64,000 nucleotides of DNA, from positions 16,083,061 through 16,147,060 of the forward strand of contig CM038912.1 of assembly GCA_021904315.1 (NCBI GenBank), read 5' to 3'. The first letter of the stretch is position 1. Each line of letters opens with the position of its first letter. The translations under genes and the position numbers were made by a program. This stretch comes from Sphagnum magellanicum (lineage: Eukaryota; Streptophyta; Sphagnopsida; Sphagnales; Sphagnaceae). The notes under the pieces were generated by a model. The model searched no databases and was not told the origin of the DNA. It saw only the letters and a program-made list of their open reading frames with translations. Below, one piece after another: positions 1 through 13,385 of this stretch.

Positions 1-3000
1 ATGCGATCGATCTTCTGGGCCTCCCCAGGAAGCCTAAATCCCAAGAGGAACTCCCTGATGGCTTCATCAAAGTCCATGCCTTGGAAATTAAATGAGTCCA
101 CATAAGCATGCATCACCTTCAGGGCAAAATCCTCTTTCTCTCCCAAATAATCACCGATCATAGTCTTATCTAAGCCAGTTCCATTCCGCAAGAACCTGGC
201 AACATCCTCCGCAGACTCACCCACCTTGTTTGCTTTCACTAAAAACTCAATGCCCTTCCGTGGCTTCTTATTGAACAATGATAGTCCCTCCTGCAAATTC
301 TCACTTCTGTTAAAATTAGAATGTCCAGGTCTGGAGACTGAAAGGTATGGGAGATAACAATAATCAACAAACAGTAATACTATCCCTGTGATAGCAGAGC
401 AGAACTCAAAAAACCAGGTAAGGTAATCAAACAAATGTTGTGTCAGCTATATCCAAACTAAAACAAACATGGCAAGGATGAGTGAGGCCATAACCCTATG
501 AGTGTCACACACAACATCTCAAACCATCACTTTCATCATGAATAGCACTGACTATTTGTTATTACTCCCCACAGACTTTATCAGTTCCCAACAGTGGATA
601 TTTGTAAGTGTAAAATGAGCTGCCAAAACTAGGGTAAAGAATCATACAAAACCATGTGTTCTGAGTTTCTGTTTCATTTCTGGAAGCAACATGAAGACTC
701 AGTCAAAACAATAACAGTAATGTCAAACCACTCAAAGCAGGATTGGAACCTGTACCTGGAACTCTAGTTTATAAGCTCGCCGCTGCTCAAATGTGGCTGC
801 TTCTGATGTTTCTTCTGAGGGACGGCTTTCAGATGTGCTGCTTCCCTCTACACTATCCTCCCCAGGTTCAATACCAGGAGCTGACATTGAAGCAGCAGTA
901 ACTTCACTGGTGTTCTCATCACCATCAGATGACTTCAGATAAGGTGACGAATCAGTCAGGTGCATCTGACGACTCATCCAGTCACCCATGGAGCGCAATA
1001 CCCCAACTAGACACTTAATTGCCGCCAGCTTCAGCGCAGCATCCTGAACTGGATTCAAACTGCTTTCTGCTCCAGGAGGCACTCCCTGTGCAGTCTTCAG
1101 CAGCCCGTTCACCATCCTACCACCAGCCCACAGTTAGCAGCACTCATAGTCCTTCATTGTGTGGACAAACATGTCTGTTCCAAAACAGTAAATATCTGCT
1201 ACACCAGCAGAAAGACTTTGAAGAACTACCTCTCAAATATATTTGAAGAGTCCACATCGCAATCATAGTTGACAAAAATGTCAACAAGAATCTGTGGATC
1301 AACAGACAATTTCTCCAGAAATCGTAGGACTATTGTCTTCTGAGAAAAGTTTGGATGTGCCACATTCTCCAGAACTCGAAGGACAATCATGGGGAAAAAC
1401 ACTCCAATTTCAGCTTTCAGTCCAGCCCTGAACCTTGAAACAAGGCTCATAAAGATGGAGCAAGACAACTGGAAGATATTCATCAGTGATGATGCACTGT
1501 TTTTTAGCAGAGAGAGACATAGATATTGTTTGATGGCCCCCAGGAATCTGCAATAATCATCATGGACGGGACACCACCCTCATCAGTTAAAATAGATCAT
1601 GCAAAAGAGCCAATCAACATATACCTCAACCTAAGATATTCCAATGACTGTTACACAACATGATAGCACCCCTAGTTTCCACTCCAGTACATAACACTAG
1701 ATTTTTCCATTGCTGCAGTATTAAGCTCATGTGACATCAGCCAAAGCATGGCATTGATGATGATCCAGAACACTGCTTTTTCAAAGCTCCAAAGGAAACG
1801 TTGAAAAGTACAAAGCAAACTCAGGTTTGGAATCTCATTGTGAGTTACAGAATTCAAAAAGCTTGTGCACATTCAATCAGGGCAAATTCACAAGAACTTG
1901 GTGCTGATGAGAAGACCAGTACCACAATGTCCACTCTTGTTATCATTTGTAAAGAAAACATGACCAACCAACAAGGAACACAAGTTCCATTCCGATGGTT
2001 ACAATACTACTACCATGACACAGCACACAGCTTTGATCCACTCTGCTGACACACTATGCTGCAATAACATTCATATAAGTCCAAGAAACTCAATTGATTT
2101 TCTACTTGCACATGTCACTAGATTGCAATTATCCTGAAGATTAACAGTGATACCCCAAAACAAGGAAAACCACCAGAAACGCCAAAAAAGAAAAGGGTAC
2201 CTGTCACTTGTGCGGAAAACAGTTCCAGCATTCTCTAGAAGAATTTTCAACAGCTCCAATGCTATAATTTTCCCACGAATGGAAAATGGATCTGCCACAG
2301 CCTCTTGTGGTGCATTCTTCATGGAGAGCTTGCAAAGTGCCCTAAATACCAGAAATGCATCGCGCCGAAGCTTATTTGTAATCTGAACTTCAAGATCCCC
2401 ATCTTTGTCTGCAATGGCATCATTAATCTCAACCTTCCTTCCCTGATCAATAGCATTCTTGTACATGCTAATCTCCCAGTACCTGGCATCCAACATATCT
2501 TTGTCTGTAGACTCCAAAATGTCAGAAGTACTGCTGCTTTCTGTGGCTGTTGCATCAAATGCCCCATCATGCTGCATACCTTTCAAGGCTGGCACTGGAG
2601 TCAGCACAACTTCAATATCCTGCACAACCTTGGTAATGAAACTCTGCACAAACTGAGTCACATTAGTGTCGCTGGTCATAATCTCAGCTGGCTCCATCAG
2701 GTCTGCTATTGTGATGGGGATAACCGTCACAGTTGAAGAATCCGCTTCCATGCGACGGAACACAATCACAAGCATCTGTGTGAGTGAAGCTTTCGCCGTG
2801 GTCTGATTCACAGCAGACTTGCTACCGAGGAATAAGTTGTAACATGTGCGGACAGCCTTGAGCAAGCAATCCCCGTGCACCCGCAAGGACATGGAAGTTA
2901 CTGCTGTCAGAAGCGTTTTCAGCACCAGTAACTCAATGCCTTCATCCGCCATGTCATAACATCGGCACACTGCATCCATCACCTGCATGCAACCAATTCA

Positions 3001-3554
3001 CTTGTCAAATCTAACAACTCTCCACAACCTCGCGGGACTTAAGAATCTTTGCGACATTACTTGCCATAGCGAAAACAAACGTTGCCAAAGCAGAATCAGC
3101 CCGGAAGGATACAAACAAAGGAAAAAGCAAAACAGACCTGCAACAGCAACTTGCTATCAGGGGTAAGAGTGTCCATTTCCCCGCGCAGATGGCCATGCGC
3201 GATCAGCTTCTGGAGGCAATCAAGAGCCGGCTCCACCACTTTAGGGTACGCAGTTTCACAAGCACTGATCAAGGGCAACAAAATAATCTCAGCCTGCACG
3301 TCTTTGTAGCACTGGCCTTTGTCATCAAACAGCGGACTCTCAGCCCCTCCTCCTCCCCCGTTGACCCCAATCTCGGGTTCCGACGAAGAAGAAGCCAGCT
3401 TCTCCAGCGCAGCTTTACAGTCTTGCACCAGCTTCCCATGCTTACGCCACGCAGCATTCTTGATCACTTTGTCCAGCGCCTCAGATACCACTGTCTGCAA
3501 CTTGTTGGTACTGATGGCGCTCACTCCAGCGCCTCCTCCTGAAACTCCCGCCAT
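1..3554 (-). CDS. BIG-type large ARF guanine-nucleotide exchange factor (Sec7 family), 5' part, runs off the window
   Basis: Protein that loads GTP on ARF GTPases at the trans-Golgi/early endosome to start vesicle budding. I assembled five exons on the minus strand by reading frame, GT-AG borders and family similarity: 3138-3554, 2201-2982, 1230-1547, 756-1116 and 1-290. Phases join without a stop, giving 722 visible codons. The N-terminal DCB region carries the plant BIG motif KVIKNAAWRKHGKL. The HUS box reads NYDCDV at about residues 493-498. The Sec7 domain opens with exon 5 and includes FRLPGEAQKIDR, so the invariant glutamate finger is present at bases 21-23. The sequence matches the Arabidopsis BIG1-3 group much better than BIG5/MIN7. 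Plant BIG proteins are roughly 1,700-1,800 residues, so over half lies outside the window. The start at 3554 (MAGVSGGG) is chosen for length; an in-frame ATG at 3620 would add 22 residues. Family call is firm, the exact paralogue is not. Confidence 0.95.
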
Positions 3555-3760
3555 GACGCAACAAACCCCTCCCCCTACCTGTTGTGCAAAACTCCCTGCT
3601 GCTGTGAACTTCCCGTTCACGGCCTGACAAATGGCGCCATATACTACGATTCAACTTCCTGGACAATAATAAATAGATCTGGCGTTTCTGGTAGATCTGG
3701 TGTTCTGATGTTCTGATTCTCCTTCTACTGCTGCAAGGAATGGTGTATCGAGGAGGCAAG
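3555..3760 (-). promoter_or_regulatory. 5' leader and proximal promoter of the BIG gene, with an overlapping upstream ORF
   Basis: Upstream of the chosen start the DNA is richer in GC than the flanking desert. An ATG at 3759 opens a 92-codon frame that runs through the main start codon in another frame and stops at 3481. If transcription starts above 3759, this would be an overlapping upstream ORF that lowers translation of the main frame. The transcription start is not visible, so this is inference. Confidence 0.3.
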
Positions 3761-5335
3761 AAGAAGTCGAAACGTGTGCGCCATAACTAGCAATCTAGAT
3801 CTGCGCTCCTTGCACAAGCTTGTGTGTTGGTGTTGATGGGTCCTTGGCTTGCTGTCTCTCTGCCATTTTCTTCTTCTTATGCGCGGGGTCGAAGTTGCTT
3901 GCTGATTGCGGAAAACATGACATTTGTTTTGTATCATATTAGGGTTTTGTTGGCTCTGCCCTTCAGAGAAGTTGGGCACAATGGGGCCTAGGCCACAGTG
4001 AACTAGCACCCCAACAGTGCACCCTGAAGAATGAATGAATGAATGATAAGTGGTCAGGAAACAGTTTTCTGTTGGGTTTCAGTTTCCTATCTAACCATGG
4101 TCATGGTGGTTAGGTTAGCTCAGTTGCGTTTTTTCTCCCACCCTATATAACCTACAAACAACTCACAAGCAGGTTTGGTAAATAGGTAGGTAGTAAAAAC
4201 AGCTCTTACCTAGTAATTACCTACTTTCCTACCTATCCACCTATGTAAGAGACCTATTTTCCCTACAGAATTGGTTACCAAGGTGAAACCAAATATTAAC
4301 TCAGTTAAGGTTCATCCACAAACTGAGTAATAACAGGAAATTCAGTGGATGATGGTGCACACCAGTGGGGTGCTGGTTCACTGTGGCAGGCAGGGCACAA
4401 ACGGACCAAAGTGTTTCCCGTTTTGAGTTCATCCAGTTGGATGAACCTCACTTTTAGAACCCTTAACATGTGTTTCCGAATTTAGTATGTTGAATAACTT
4501 TGTTTTTCATCCTTATGGATGTCATTTCAAGGCCAGAGCCATTGTGTGATGAACCCACTTGTTCCTTTTAGGGATGATGAATAGCTGAGTCCGGCCTTAT
4601 GTTTTGAGAATGTCCCCCATCCATGGGCTTTTTACCCATTCGAAAGCACAAGATGAACGTCATTGTGAACTTAAAACATACTTAGATCACAAGGAATAGG
4701 AGTGGTAGGGGTCTTACACCTATTCCTTAAGAGCGGAAGGTATCTGTCTTACACCTAATATTAATAGGCGTAATTTATTGGAACTATGATCTTTAAGATA
4801 TTTGGATTCAAAGGAAGAATAAAATATGATATTAAGATAAAAATAATCATCTTATACATGGCAAGATCAAAGATAGGAAAAGATGAAACCTTAAACTATC
4901 TAAATTTATAACTAAATATAATACAAATTGTACATAATTGTAATATATTATTTGTGAACTAATGGATTCTTACATTGTCACTTTTTTCAATGTAATATGT
5001 TCATCTAAAAGATTTCATCCTTTAACGAATGTTTATGGAAAAAATTAGGTCATTTTTAAAAGTTTTTTCTAAGACATCTTCCCTTCTTCTTTCAATTATC
5101 ATTGTTCCCATTGTTGGCAAGTGTTGTTGTCAATAATGGAATTTAAGGTTATGCAAATAATAAATCAATGGTTTCAAAATTTGTGAAGTTTGAGATATTG
5201 TCAAGCTCAATATGTGAAGGAAACATTATATTTTTATATTTTCTTAAATTTTCATGGTTTGCAACAATATGATGCATCAATTTCAAATGGCAATTCTCAT
5301 TGGGTTTTGCTAAACCCAAAACAATCCACATAAGA
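3761..5335. other. Intergenic region, no gene seen
   Basis: No coding signal. The sequence turns from moderately GC-rich to AT-rich after about 4700. It holds a short GAAT microsatellite near 4031-4046. At 4174-4243 a GGTAGGTAG-type stretch is followed by its imperfect inverse (TTACCTACTTTCCTACC), a possible hairpin. Similar TAGGTAGGT motifs recur near 25.6 and 31.3 kb. Confidence 0.5.
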
Positions 5336-5900
5336 AATTGGGTTCACGATTAGGTATAAAGTACAAGGGCCCATGAGGCCAAGATAATGTGTTTAAGTGT
5401 GAAAAACACTTTCACAAATGAGGGAAAGTGTAAGGGATGAAACCCAATGACTCCTAAATGCACTCCCACTTTGGGAATTGCATTCATGCAAGAGTTGCAA
5501 ATGTTTAGAGCCTTGGTTGGAAAGACCAAAAAATGCCAAATTGGGCCCCCATGACACCATTAGAAAGGTCTTGAAACATATATGTTTAAAATGCCTTCGC
5601 ACTTTTCATTTAGATTTGATTTGCATGAATTATGATTTCAAAAAAGGCAAGAGTCAAATTGGGAATTTGACTCCCAACCACAAACCCCTTGAAAGCAAGG
5701 GTCAAATGAGCTTTGCTTGAGGCATGCTATACATCGTTGGAAAAATCTTTTTGAAGGTTATAAAATATTGCCTTCGATTTTTTAAAACAAATTTGATTTG
5801 AGAAAGATATGAGCAACCAAAGTTTTGGGACTCCCATTTGGGAATCCCAAAGAAAAGTGACATTTGAATGTTGTCACTATGGATAGGCATAAAGTACACT
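5336..5900 (-). repeat. LTR-like dispersed repeat, copy A (inverted relative to copy B)
   Basis: Read on the minus strand, this stretch resembles 12.6-13.2 kb read on the plus strand. Shared words include AATTCCCAAAnTGGGAG, a paired GTCAAATTGGnAnTTTGAC, and a TTGGAAAnATCTT box of the kind seen in plant Ty3/gypsy LTRs. No coding sequence fits it. Exact ends and a target duplication were not found, so it may be a solo LTR or an internal untranslated fragment. Confidence 0.45.
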
Positions 5901-8900
5901 ATAGGGGAGGGGAGTGGTGCCTCCTCCCAAAGGTTGCGAATCATACAAAGATTGTGTTTGAAGTTCTCTCTACTAAGTCCTTTCACCATTTTCATCCAAT
6001 TTACACTAATTGCCCTCTTTTCTTGGTTGTGCAAATTGACTTCATTTTAAATTATCGCTTATGAATTCATTCTAATCCCATCCTAGAACTCCAACACACC
6101 CTCCTACCCTTGAAATGGTGTAATTTTGAGAGCATGCCCTAATTCTCTTCTTTTTCCATTGTTTCATTTTGGGATCCACATTTAGGTCTCTTAAAGAATT
6201 TGGGGGCACATCACATTGGATCTTAATAATGTTTATTCGAATGTGTTTGGGAATTCAAAACATCATCATTAAAATTAATAATTGAAGCATTGTGTGGATT
6301 TTTTTTGCATTTGGGTGTAATGAGTTATCAACCTTCGATAACTTGTATTAATTAGGTGGGTTTTTTCTTTTGTCAAATTGGTCTTGGTATTGTTGAAAGA
6401 TTAAATGATTTGTTGGAACAATTTCAAATCCATGTTATAGGTGGAGAGATGATGTTTTGAAAATAACACCTTTCTTGTTTAATTGATAAATTAGGGAAAA
6501 TGTTAACAAGTGTATCATGAATTAGTAGCAAGAACACATCTAGAATTGTAGTGTAAAACTTCATATTTTGTTCAAGCATAAAAGTAGGGACCTTTGATGC
6601 TTGTGGGTTTATTAATGGGCCTTGTTATGGAAAAGAAGAAATAATAAGTTGTGTGATGGAATAACTAGTGGAAGGTCCATTTGTAAAAAAATTAAAGAAA
6701 ATTGAATCCATTATTAAATCATTGTCAGCTCCTTCTAAGTTGCATGATTATTGGTATGTAAGATTATGGTGGACTCATAAAAATTCATATATCTTGAAAT
6801 GACAATAAGTTTTTGATTATTTGTTATAACATAAGAAAATACATTTATTTGAATGGCAATTCAAATTTCTTTTGTTATCCTCATGGATATGTGCATAGGT
6901 TATGCATATGAAGACTTTGAAATACAACAAAATCAATTTTTTTCCAAACCGAATTTCTATTGGTGTTTGATTGATTGTTAAAGTTGTGGTAGGGATTTGA
7001 TTTTAGAGATAATTTGCTATGAGTATGGCTTCTCCCTAATAATATTTAAACAAATTAGCATGTAGCATTATGAAAGTTACCCCCATTAAAATCCCCCCCT
7101 TTTTTTTCCTAAAACACCATTTTGTTATGGTGTCTCAAGTATTGTGAATTGTCTTTTGATTTTGTGTTCCTCACAAATTTACAAGTTGAACTAAAGTGAT
7201 TTTTGTTTTCCATCATTGTTTGACATTAAAATCTTTTTTTTTTATAGTTGAATTTCAATTAATGTCTTGTAAGGTAATGTATTTTGCAATAAATAAATTA
7301 TTGTATAAAAAATTAATTTATGACAATTAAAAGTAGACATAACCAAAATGTGTGAGGATCTGAATTTTTCCACTAATGTCAAAATGGATTAAACCAAATA
7401 ATTATGTGGTTCGTGTGCTTCTTATTTTGGGAATTTTTTGTTTATTTTGTTTTCATTTTAAACATGACTTACAATTTTTTTAATCTTGAGCATTTGCCAA
7501 CAATACTAAATGCGCATCCCAATTTTCCTTAATTTTCAATTTTATTATATTTGAAATGAAACAATTGCTCAACATTCAATATTTCTTACACCGTGTAAAC
7601 ATTATGAAACCACCTTAATGCACCCATATCATTGAGGCTTTTTAATGGTACCAAAAATGTGACAAAAACATTATGATTTGGGAGATTTCAAGGTGACAAA
7701 TAAATTTTTTAAATAAACAACCTTATTTAATACCCTTTATTTTGGAGTTTCAATAGTATTATATTATTTTATATTATGTAAAATGTTTTGATTTCACTAC
7801 TCGGTTAGTTTTAAGTTGATTAATGTTGATAAATTGGGTTATAGTTATGGTTTTAGTTTGGAAATAATGTGAACACAATTGGAGATGTTTTGTGTTTGGG
7901 GTATAAACCCATGACATGTGATCTTGAATCATTTAAAAAATAAGCTCATGGTTCAACATATTCAACATCCTTTAAGAATTAATGTTTCGAGCCCATGGTT
8001 TAAGGATAATAGGTCACCATGGAGGTGCCATGAATTTAAAAAACAAGAAATATTTCAAGTACAAGTGGTATTAATGGATTTACAAAATGGGGGTTCCAAG
8101 CAGTACCAATTGGTTTTGACCATCAATGCCACCATTGTCACCATCATAAGGAAGGGATTCCTTGAATTAGGATTTGAATTTTATTACAAGGCAATTACAA
8201 ATTGTCATACCATTATAATGAGATACATGGACAAACTCTATGGAACTACCAAAGAGCTTCATCGATATTGAAGGGTAATTTGTTTTGTTTAGGAATTTGA
8301 CATATGGTAAAAATGCATTCGGAATTTGAAACTTATGTATAATTCCAAATTGTGCACCCCATTCATGGCATGGAAAGGGTTGTTACAACATTTGAAAGGG
8401 TTATCAATGGATAATTATCACAAGCTCATGCATGTCCATGAAACTTTGATTAAGGAATAGTGAATGTGTTGATTGTTCAATTATGTTCCCATCACCTAGG
8501 GTAATATGCCCTTTGAGTGTTATCATGACTTGAAGGACAACTACGACAATGCCTAATATCAATTTCACCAATAGAAGTGGGAGTGTTAATGGCACAACCG
8601 CCAAAAGTGGCGGTGCTAGCCCTTCCACTAATGGACAAGGTCCTTTATCGACATTCAACCCTTTTGTGGATTTTTTTTGAAAATTGTGAAAAAATCACAA
8701 AGGGGTTTAGATCGAAAAAACTATGAAGTTTGTAGGATTTTCAATGTGAGTTGCATGAAAGCCTTCCATAAGCATATGTGTGAATGTAAAGGTTAATCAT
8801 TATGACATGACGGGTTGTTTAAAACACACATTATTCAAAATATAATATGGGATTTTGAACAAAGATTTAAGCAATGGATGCAAGATGATATGTTATTTCA

Positions 8901-9259
8901 ACTCACACAATTGATGTTAATGAATGTATTTTAATTGTTGAAACATACGAATTAAAATTGGTGAATAAATGTGTAATGTGTCATAGGCACAAAAAGAACA
9001 TAAAAAACCATAGGTTTAGTTTTAAATTCAAGTCATGGAATTAAAAAATCAAATGAAAAAACACAATGTATGTTCAATGTGAATGCAAAAGGATTTCATT
9101 TCAAAAACATGATAAGAACATAACAAGATCATAACAAAAATACATACCCAAAACTAGTGTTCAATAGGCTGAAAAATAATGTGGGATTTTATTTTTATTT
9201 ATACCCATTGGGCACCTAACTCAAAAAAACTTTTCAATAAACTTCCAACCTACATCTCA
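5901..9259. other. AT-rich repeat desert, no gene recognised
   Basis: Very AT-rich sequence with few CpG. The longest open frame (7918-8271, 117 codons) has no recognisable domain, and its composition matches the non-coding surroundings. The region is probably old transposon remains beyond recognition. Confidence 0.4.
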
Positions 9260-9341
9260 TCCATGTTCACCCATGTGTGACCCATGTGTAACCACGTGTG
9301 AACCATGTGCACCCATGTGTTGCCCATGTCCATTCATGTGG
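9260..9341. repeat. Short minisatellite of CCATGTG units
   Basis: About seven degenerate units of 10-12 bp built on acCCATGTGtg follow one another (CCATGTTC, CCATGTGTGA, CCATGTGTAA, CCACGTGTGAA, CCATGTGCA and so on). Substitutions between units show it is not recent. Confidence 0.7.
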
Positions 9342-9582
9342 AAATTAATAATGAACTATGATATAACTAAAAATGAATTAAAATTTAGTTGTGAATTAAA
9401 TGAAAGTTAATTATAAATGAATTAAGACTTAACTAATATTTAATTGAGAGTTAATTAAAAGTGAACTTGAAATGAAATAAAGGATAACTATAAATCAACT
9501 AAGAATTAATTAAAAGCTAATCAAAAGCTAACTAATAATGAATTGAAATTAAACTAAGAGTTAAACACAAATTAATTATAAG
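9342..9582. repeat. Degenerate AATTAA-rich tandem repeat
   Basis: Directly after the CCATGTG minisatellite lies a run of roughly 20-bp degenerate units. They are variations on GAATTAAAAGTTAACTAA, with alternating GAATTAA, GTTAATTA and AACTAA words. There is no coding potential. Confidence 0.55.
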
Positions 9583-12300
9583 ACACGAATGAACATTCAT
9601 ATGAATGAAATCCATAATGTTGGCATGTTGATTTCAAGTTTAATAATGACAACTTGATGAACTCCTTAATATTGTCTACTCAATAATCACATAACTAACT
9701 AAATAAAACCATGCAAGTAACCAACTTTGCTTTCATCGTAAAATTTATGGGCCAAAGGGACCAAACTAGAACAAGGTGGTGTGTGATGGGTTTGGTCCCA
9801 CACTTAATAGCCAACCATCTTCTCATCATAAAATTTATAAACATGATGCAAATAATTATTTCACCTTACATTTTGAAATACAACAAAATTAATCACAAAT
9901 TGCCAATGTTGTGAACGATCAAAGTTATAGGAAATACAAAAGGGGAAAGGTGTGATCAATTCCAAATGAACATAACACCATGGAAGTGATATTTGCATGC
10001 CTAAAGATTTTAATCATAAACATGGTGAGAAGTTTGGTGACATAAGTGAATTCCAATGCAAATGTGTTGGTGAAAACTAAAGAAAGGCAACACATTATCT
10101 TCTAGTTTTAATGTTGGCTAAAGTTATTTTTTGTAAAGTTAGATCTTTAGGTCCATTGGCTTGAAATGAATTTATATAAAATATTGCAAAAGATCAAATG
10201 GAAATGATGTTAGGGTTTCAAATCTAATTAAAATGTTTTTGATAATGGCACCTATAGCAAAGAGCAAAATCTTGAATGTTGAATCATGGGTGCTAACAAA
10301 AAGTTGGACTTTCAACATTAGCTTCATCTTTCATAATCATTTATGCTAATGAATACAATTTCCAAGCTTATGAAGGCATTAACTTATGATTGTGTATCAG
10401 TGACATTAAAAAGATGTTCAATTACATTTCTAAAACAAAGGCATTAAACAATATGCTAAGGCAACAATAGTTGCACGTATTAAACACCATTATTTTCCAC
10501 CAAAAACATTTGTTATTCACAAGATTCAACCAATGGCAATTTTATGTTTAGCAGCCACATTATGTGAGGATGGGGAACACCATGGATGGTGGCTACATTG
10601 GATGAAATTTTAATACCAATGGAAGTGCTTCAACATGTTTTCAAGGTTAGTTAAGTCAAGGTATCCAAGGTCAAATCTTTACATGTAGTTATAGAATATA
10701 ATTAAAATTCCTTGTGTGTTTAGCCATCAATATGCCAAAGGTTATTCTCAACATGGTTGTGGTACATAATGAAGAAGGGGTGTTGACACAATAATACCAA
10801 ACCCAAACAATTCTATTCAATTTAGTGTTTCAACCCATGATGTTGGACAAAATGAAAATGAAATGTTTTGGATTTACCATTGATTTATAGCCATGCCCAT
10901 ATGAAATCTTAACATCAATGAATGGGTTTAAAAAATTTGGGGATTAACTAAACAAAAATATGTGATCCAAATCAATCCCCACATACTAATATATTATACC
11001 ATGGTGCGAGCCTAATAAATGATTATGCATGCCATGTCCTATGACGTGTTAGTTGAAGAAGGAACAATCTTATAATCCCTAGGGATTACCTTAAATTTAT
11101 AAAAACAAACCACATATCACTGATCAACATGGTATATAGGAAACGACCATAAGATTTTGCTAGCAATGAAATTCCTTAAAAGGTATTTAAAAAATGAAAC
11201 AAATCAATTATGTTAATTAAATATTCATGTTGAATTAACAATGTCGATAATATGTCAATAATAAATGGGATGATGTTCATCCAAAAGTTGACATTAGACC
11301 CCATACCACCACGGGGCACTTTGTCACTGCATTCATTAGGTTTGGCACATTTTTTCATCATTCCATTTATTGGGCTTGGTAACTTTGTCATCATTATAAT
11401 CATCAAGTTTGACACATTTTGCCATTAGTAAACCCATAGTCACTCATGAATGCTAGTAATGGGTCATTAATAATAAACCATTTGGATACCAAGGTTATTT
11501 CATTGAAATATTTCCAAGGACAAGATATGTCTATTGGTGTTTTTTGGGAACATTAATTATAATCTAATTATATTTTTATAGTATGGCATTTAAGTATGAA
11601 AGTACCACTATGTGGAGACAGACCCACATGTTATATAAACTTCCATACATCATGTTATGATGTTGTAAAAATGATATTTTAATTTGTTGCCAATATCAAC
11701 AACACATGGTTATTGGTGTTTTCTACTTAATAATGTCACATTGTTGGGGGCACAATATTTGGACATGATTGGGTGAATGGATATAGTCATTTCAAGATGG
11801 CCATGTTAAGGACTTTCATAGGTTAACACATGTCAAAACCTTTTAGACCCATATCATAACTTTTTTAGGAGTCCATGTGTTATAGTATGTGTAGATCTTG
11901 TGTGCATATTTCTTCGAAAATGTTCCACCATTAGGAAATTATTAACTATTGTGTTAACATGATCGTAACATATTTGGGTTTAAATTGTTGAACCAATGCA
12001 AGTGGATGTGCAATAGTTAATTCATATGCCCATTTACTTTCATGGAAATGGACTAACCTAACATGACCAAAGGTGATCCATGGTCACCTACATGTTTTTT
12101 GAATGAAATATTAAATTTGGGACATTACTCATGTGTGATAGACCACCATGATGATAAACCACCTTTGGTTGTGGTCAATACAATAAGATTTCAACTAATA
12201 ATCCTATTAATGTTTTTGACTTCTCCTCAGTGTCATGCATTTTTAAGATGTGAAACCAAACATGATTTGGGATGCCAATTCATTTTGTTTGGAGGAACCT
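9583..12300. other. AT-rich repeat desert, no gene recognised
   Basis: No gene or intact element seen. Short open frames here (for example 9711-9914, 11176-11415 and 12063-12302) are interrupted, low-complexity and unlike any family I know. Confidence 0.4.
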
Positions 12301-12640
12301 AATGTAGATGAAAGGGAAGATGATGCACCCCCAAATTCCTTAATAGATTCAACTATGAGTCCAAATGTGAAAATAACGAAAAGGTAAGAAGTTGGGGTAC
12401 GCTCCTTAATTCGCAACACTTCGGGGGTAAAGGGGCATGCTAGAGCTCCGGGATGGGGACTAGGACAAGTGACAAGCAAGTCAATTATTTAGATGGATCT
12501 GCATAAACAAAAAACAAGTTGGTTAGTGCATAGTTAAAGCACTTTTGGTGCATAGACGAGCCATAGGTAAACATGGATTCATAAGACTCACCACAACCTG
12601 AACTTGGGGGAAGCCACCACCTTCCCCCTTATAATATTAT
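12301..12640. repeat. CpG-bearing repeat block with a perfect 8-bp hairpin
   Basis: This block keeps more CG dinucleotides than its surroundings (around 12395-12450). At 12606-12628 it holds GGGGGAAG, a 7-base loop CCACCAC, and CTTCCCCC, then TTATAATATTAT. Its position next to LTR-like copy B suggests it belongs to the same retroelement, but no primer-binding site or coding frame was identified. Confidence 0.35.
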
Positions 12641-13240
12641 TTGTGCCTGACCACGATGCCTACACCCAAATGTCATTTTTGTCTTAGGATTCCTAAGTTG
12701 GAAATCCCAAAATTTTTGAAAGTCTCAAAATTAAGACTACCACAATTTTGGAGGCCCATAACTTATTGTGAAAACTTTTGATTAAGGTGAATTTCCAACA
12801 AAGTTGTAGCCCTTGTTGAGATCTTTCCAATGATATGTTGCACATCACTTGCATGTAAGTAAATCAAAATGATTTTCGACTTTTAGTGATTTGGAGTCAA
12901 ATTGGCAGTTTGACTTACATCCCTTCTTTTGACCACAACTTATGTTTTAAGTACCCAAATGCATCATGTGAACTCATTTTAAACATTTAAGTTCGAAGAA
13001 CTTTCCAATGATATAAAAAAATTTTCAATCCAATAAATTTTGACCCTTGCAATTGCCTTCTAAAATTTAAGAATCCATCGGGATTCTAATTCCCAAAATG
13101 GGAGCCCATTTGGGAGTGTGTGTGTTCATTCCCTCACACTCTTTTACACTCTCAAGAGCATGAAATGTGATTCTTGAGCTTCATTATTGGGTCGCACCTC
13201 TATAAGCTTTTGCTTTGGTCGCGAACTCAAGGCTAAAGTT
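12641..13240 (+). repeat. LTR-like dispersed repeat, copy B
   Basis: This is the plus-strand counterpart of 5336-5900, with the same AATTCCCAAAATGGGAG word, the TCAAATTGGCAGTTTGACTT pair and an ATCTTTCCAATGATAT box. It lies 1 kb upstream of a Ty3/gypsy reverse transcriptase remnant on the same strand, which fits an LTR with most of the internal region deleted. Confidence 0.45.
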
Positions 13241-13385
13241 GCAACAAAAGAAGCCATGAAGTTTCGTAATGCCAAAATTTATAATGTCAAATATTTTTGA
13301 AAACGGATGAAATTCGTATCGAAAAAAGTTATGAATTTTAATTTCTTCACATGGATCCTAAGTTTGGGCTTGGCATAATTAGTAA

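Noticed and set aside
2305..2736. Long plus-strand frames opposite the BIG exons (also 3189-3627)
   Set aside because: They are antisense shadows of well-conserved minus-strand exons.
7918..8271. 117-codon frame as a gene
   Set aside because: No recognisable domain, no splice context, and composition equal to the surrounding decayed repeats; possibly retroelement debris.
9260..9341. CRISPR-like array
   Set aside because: Units are only 10-12 bp with no spacers, and the host is a eukaryote.
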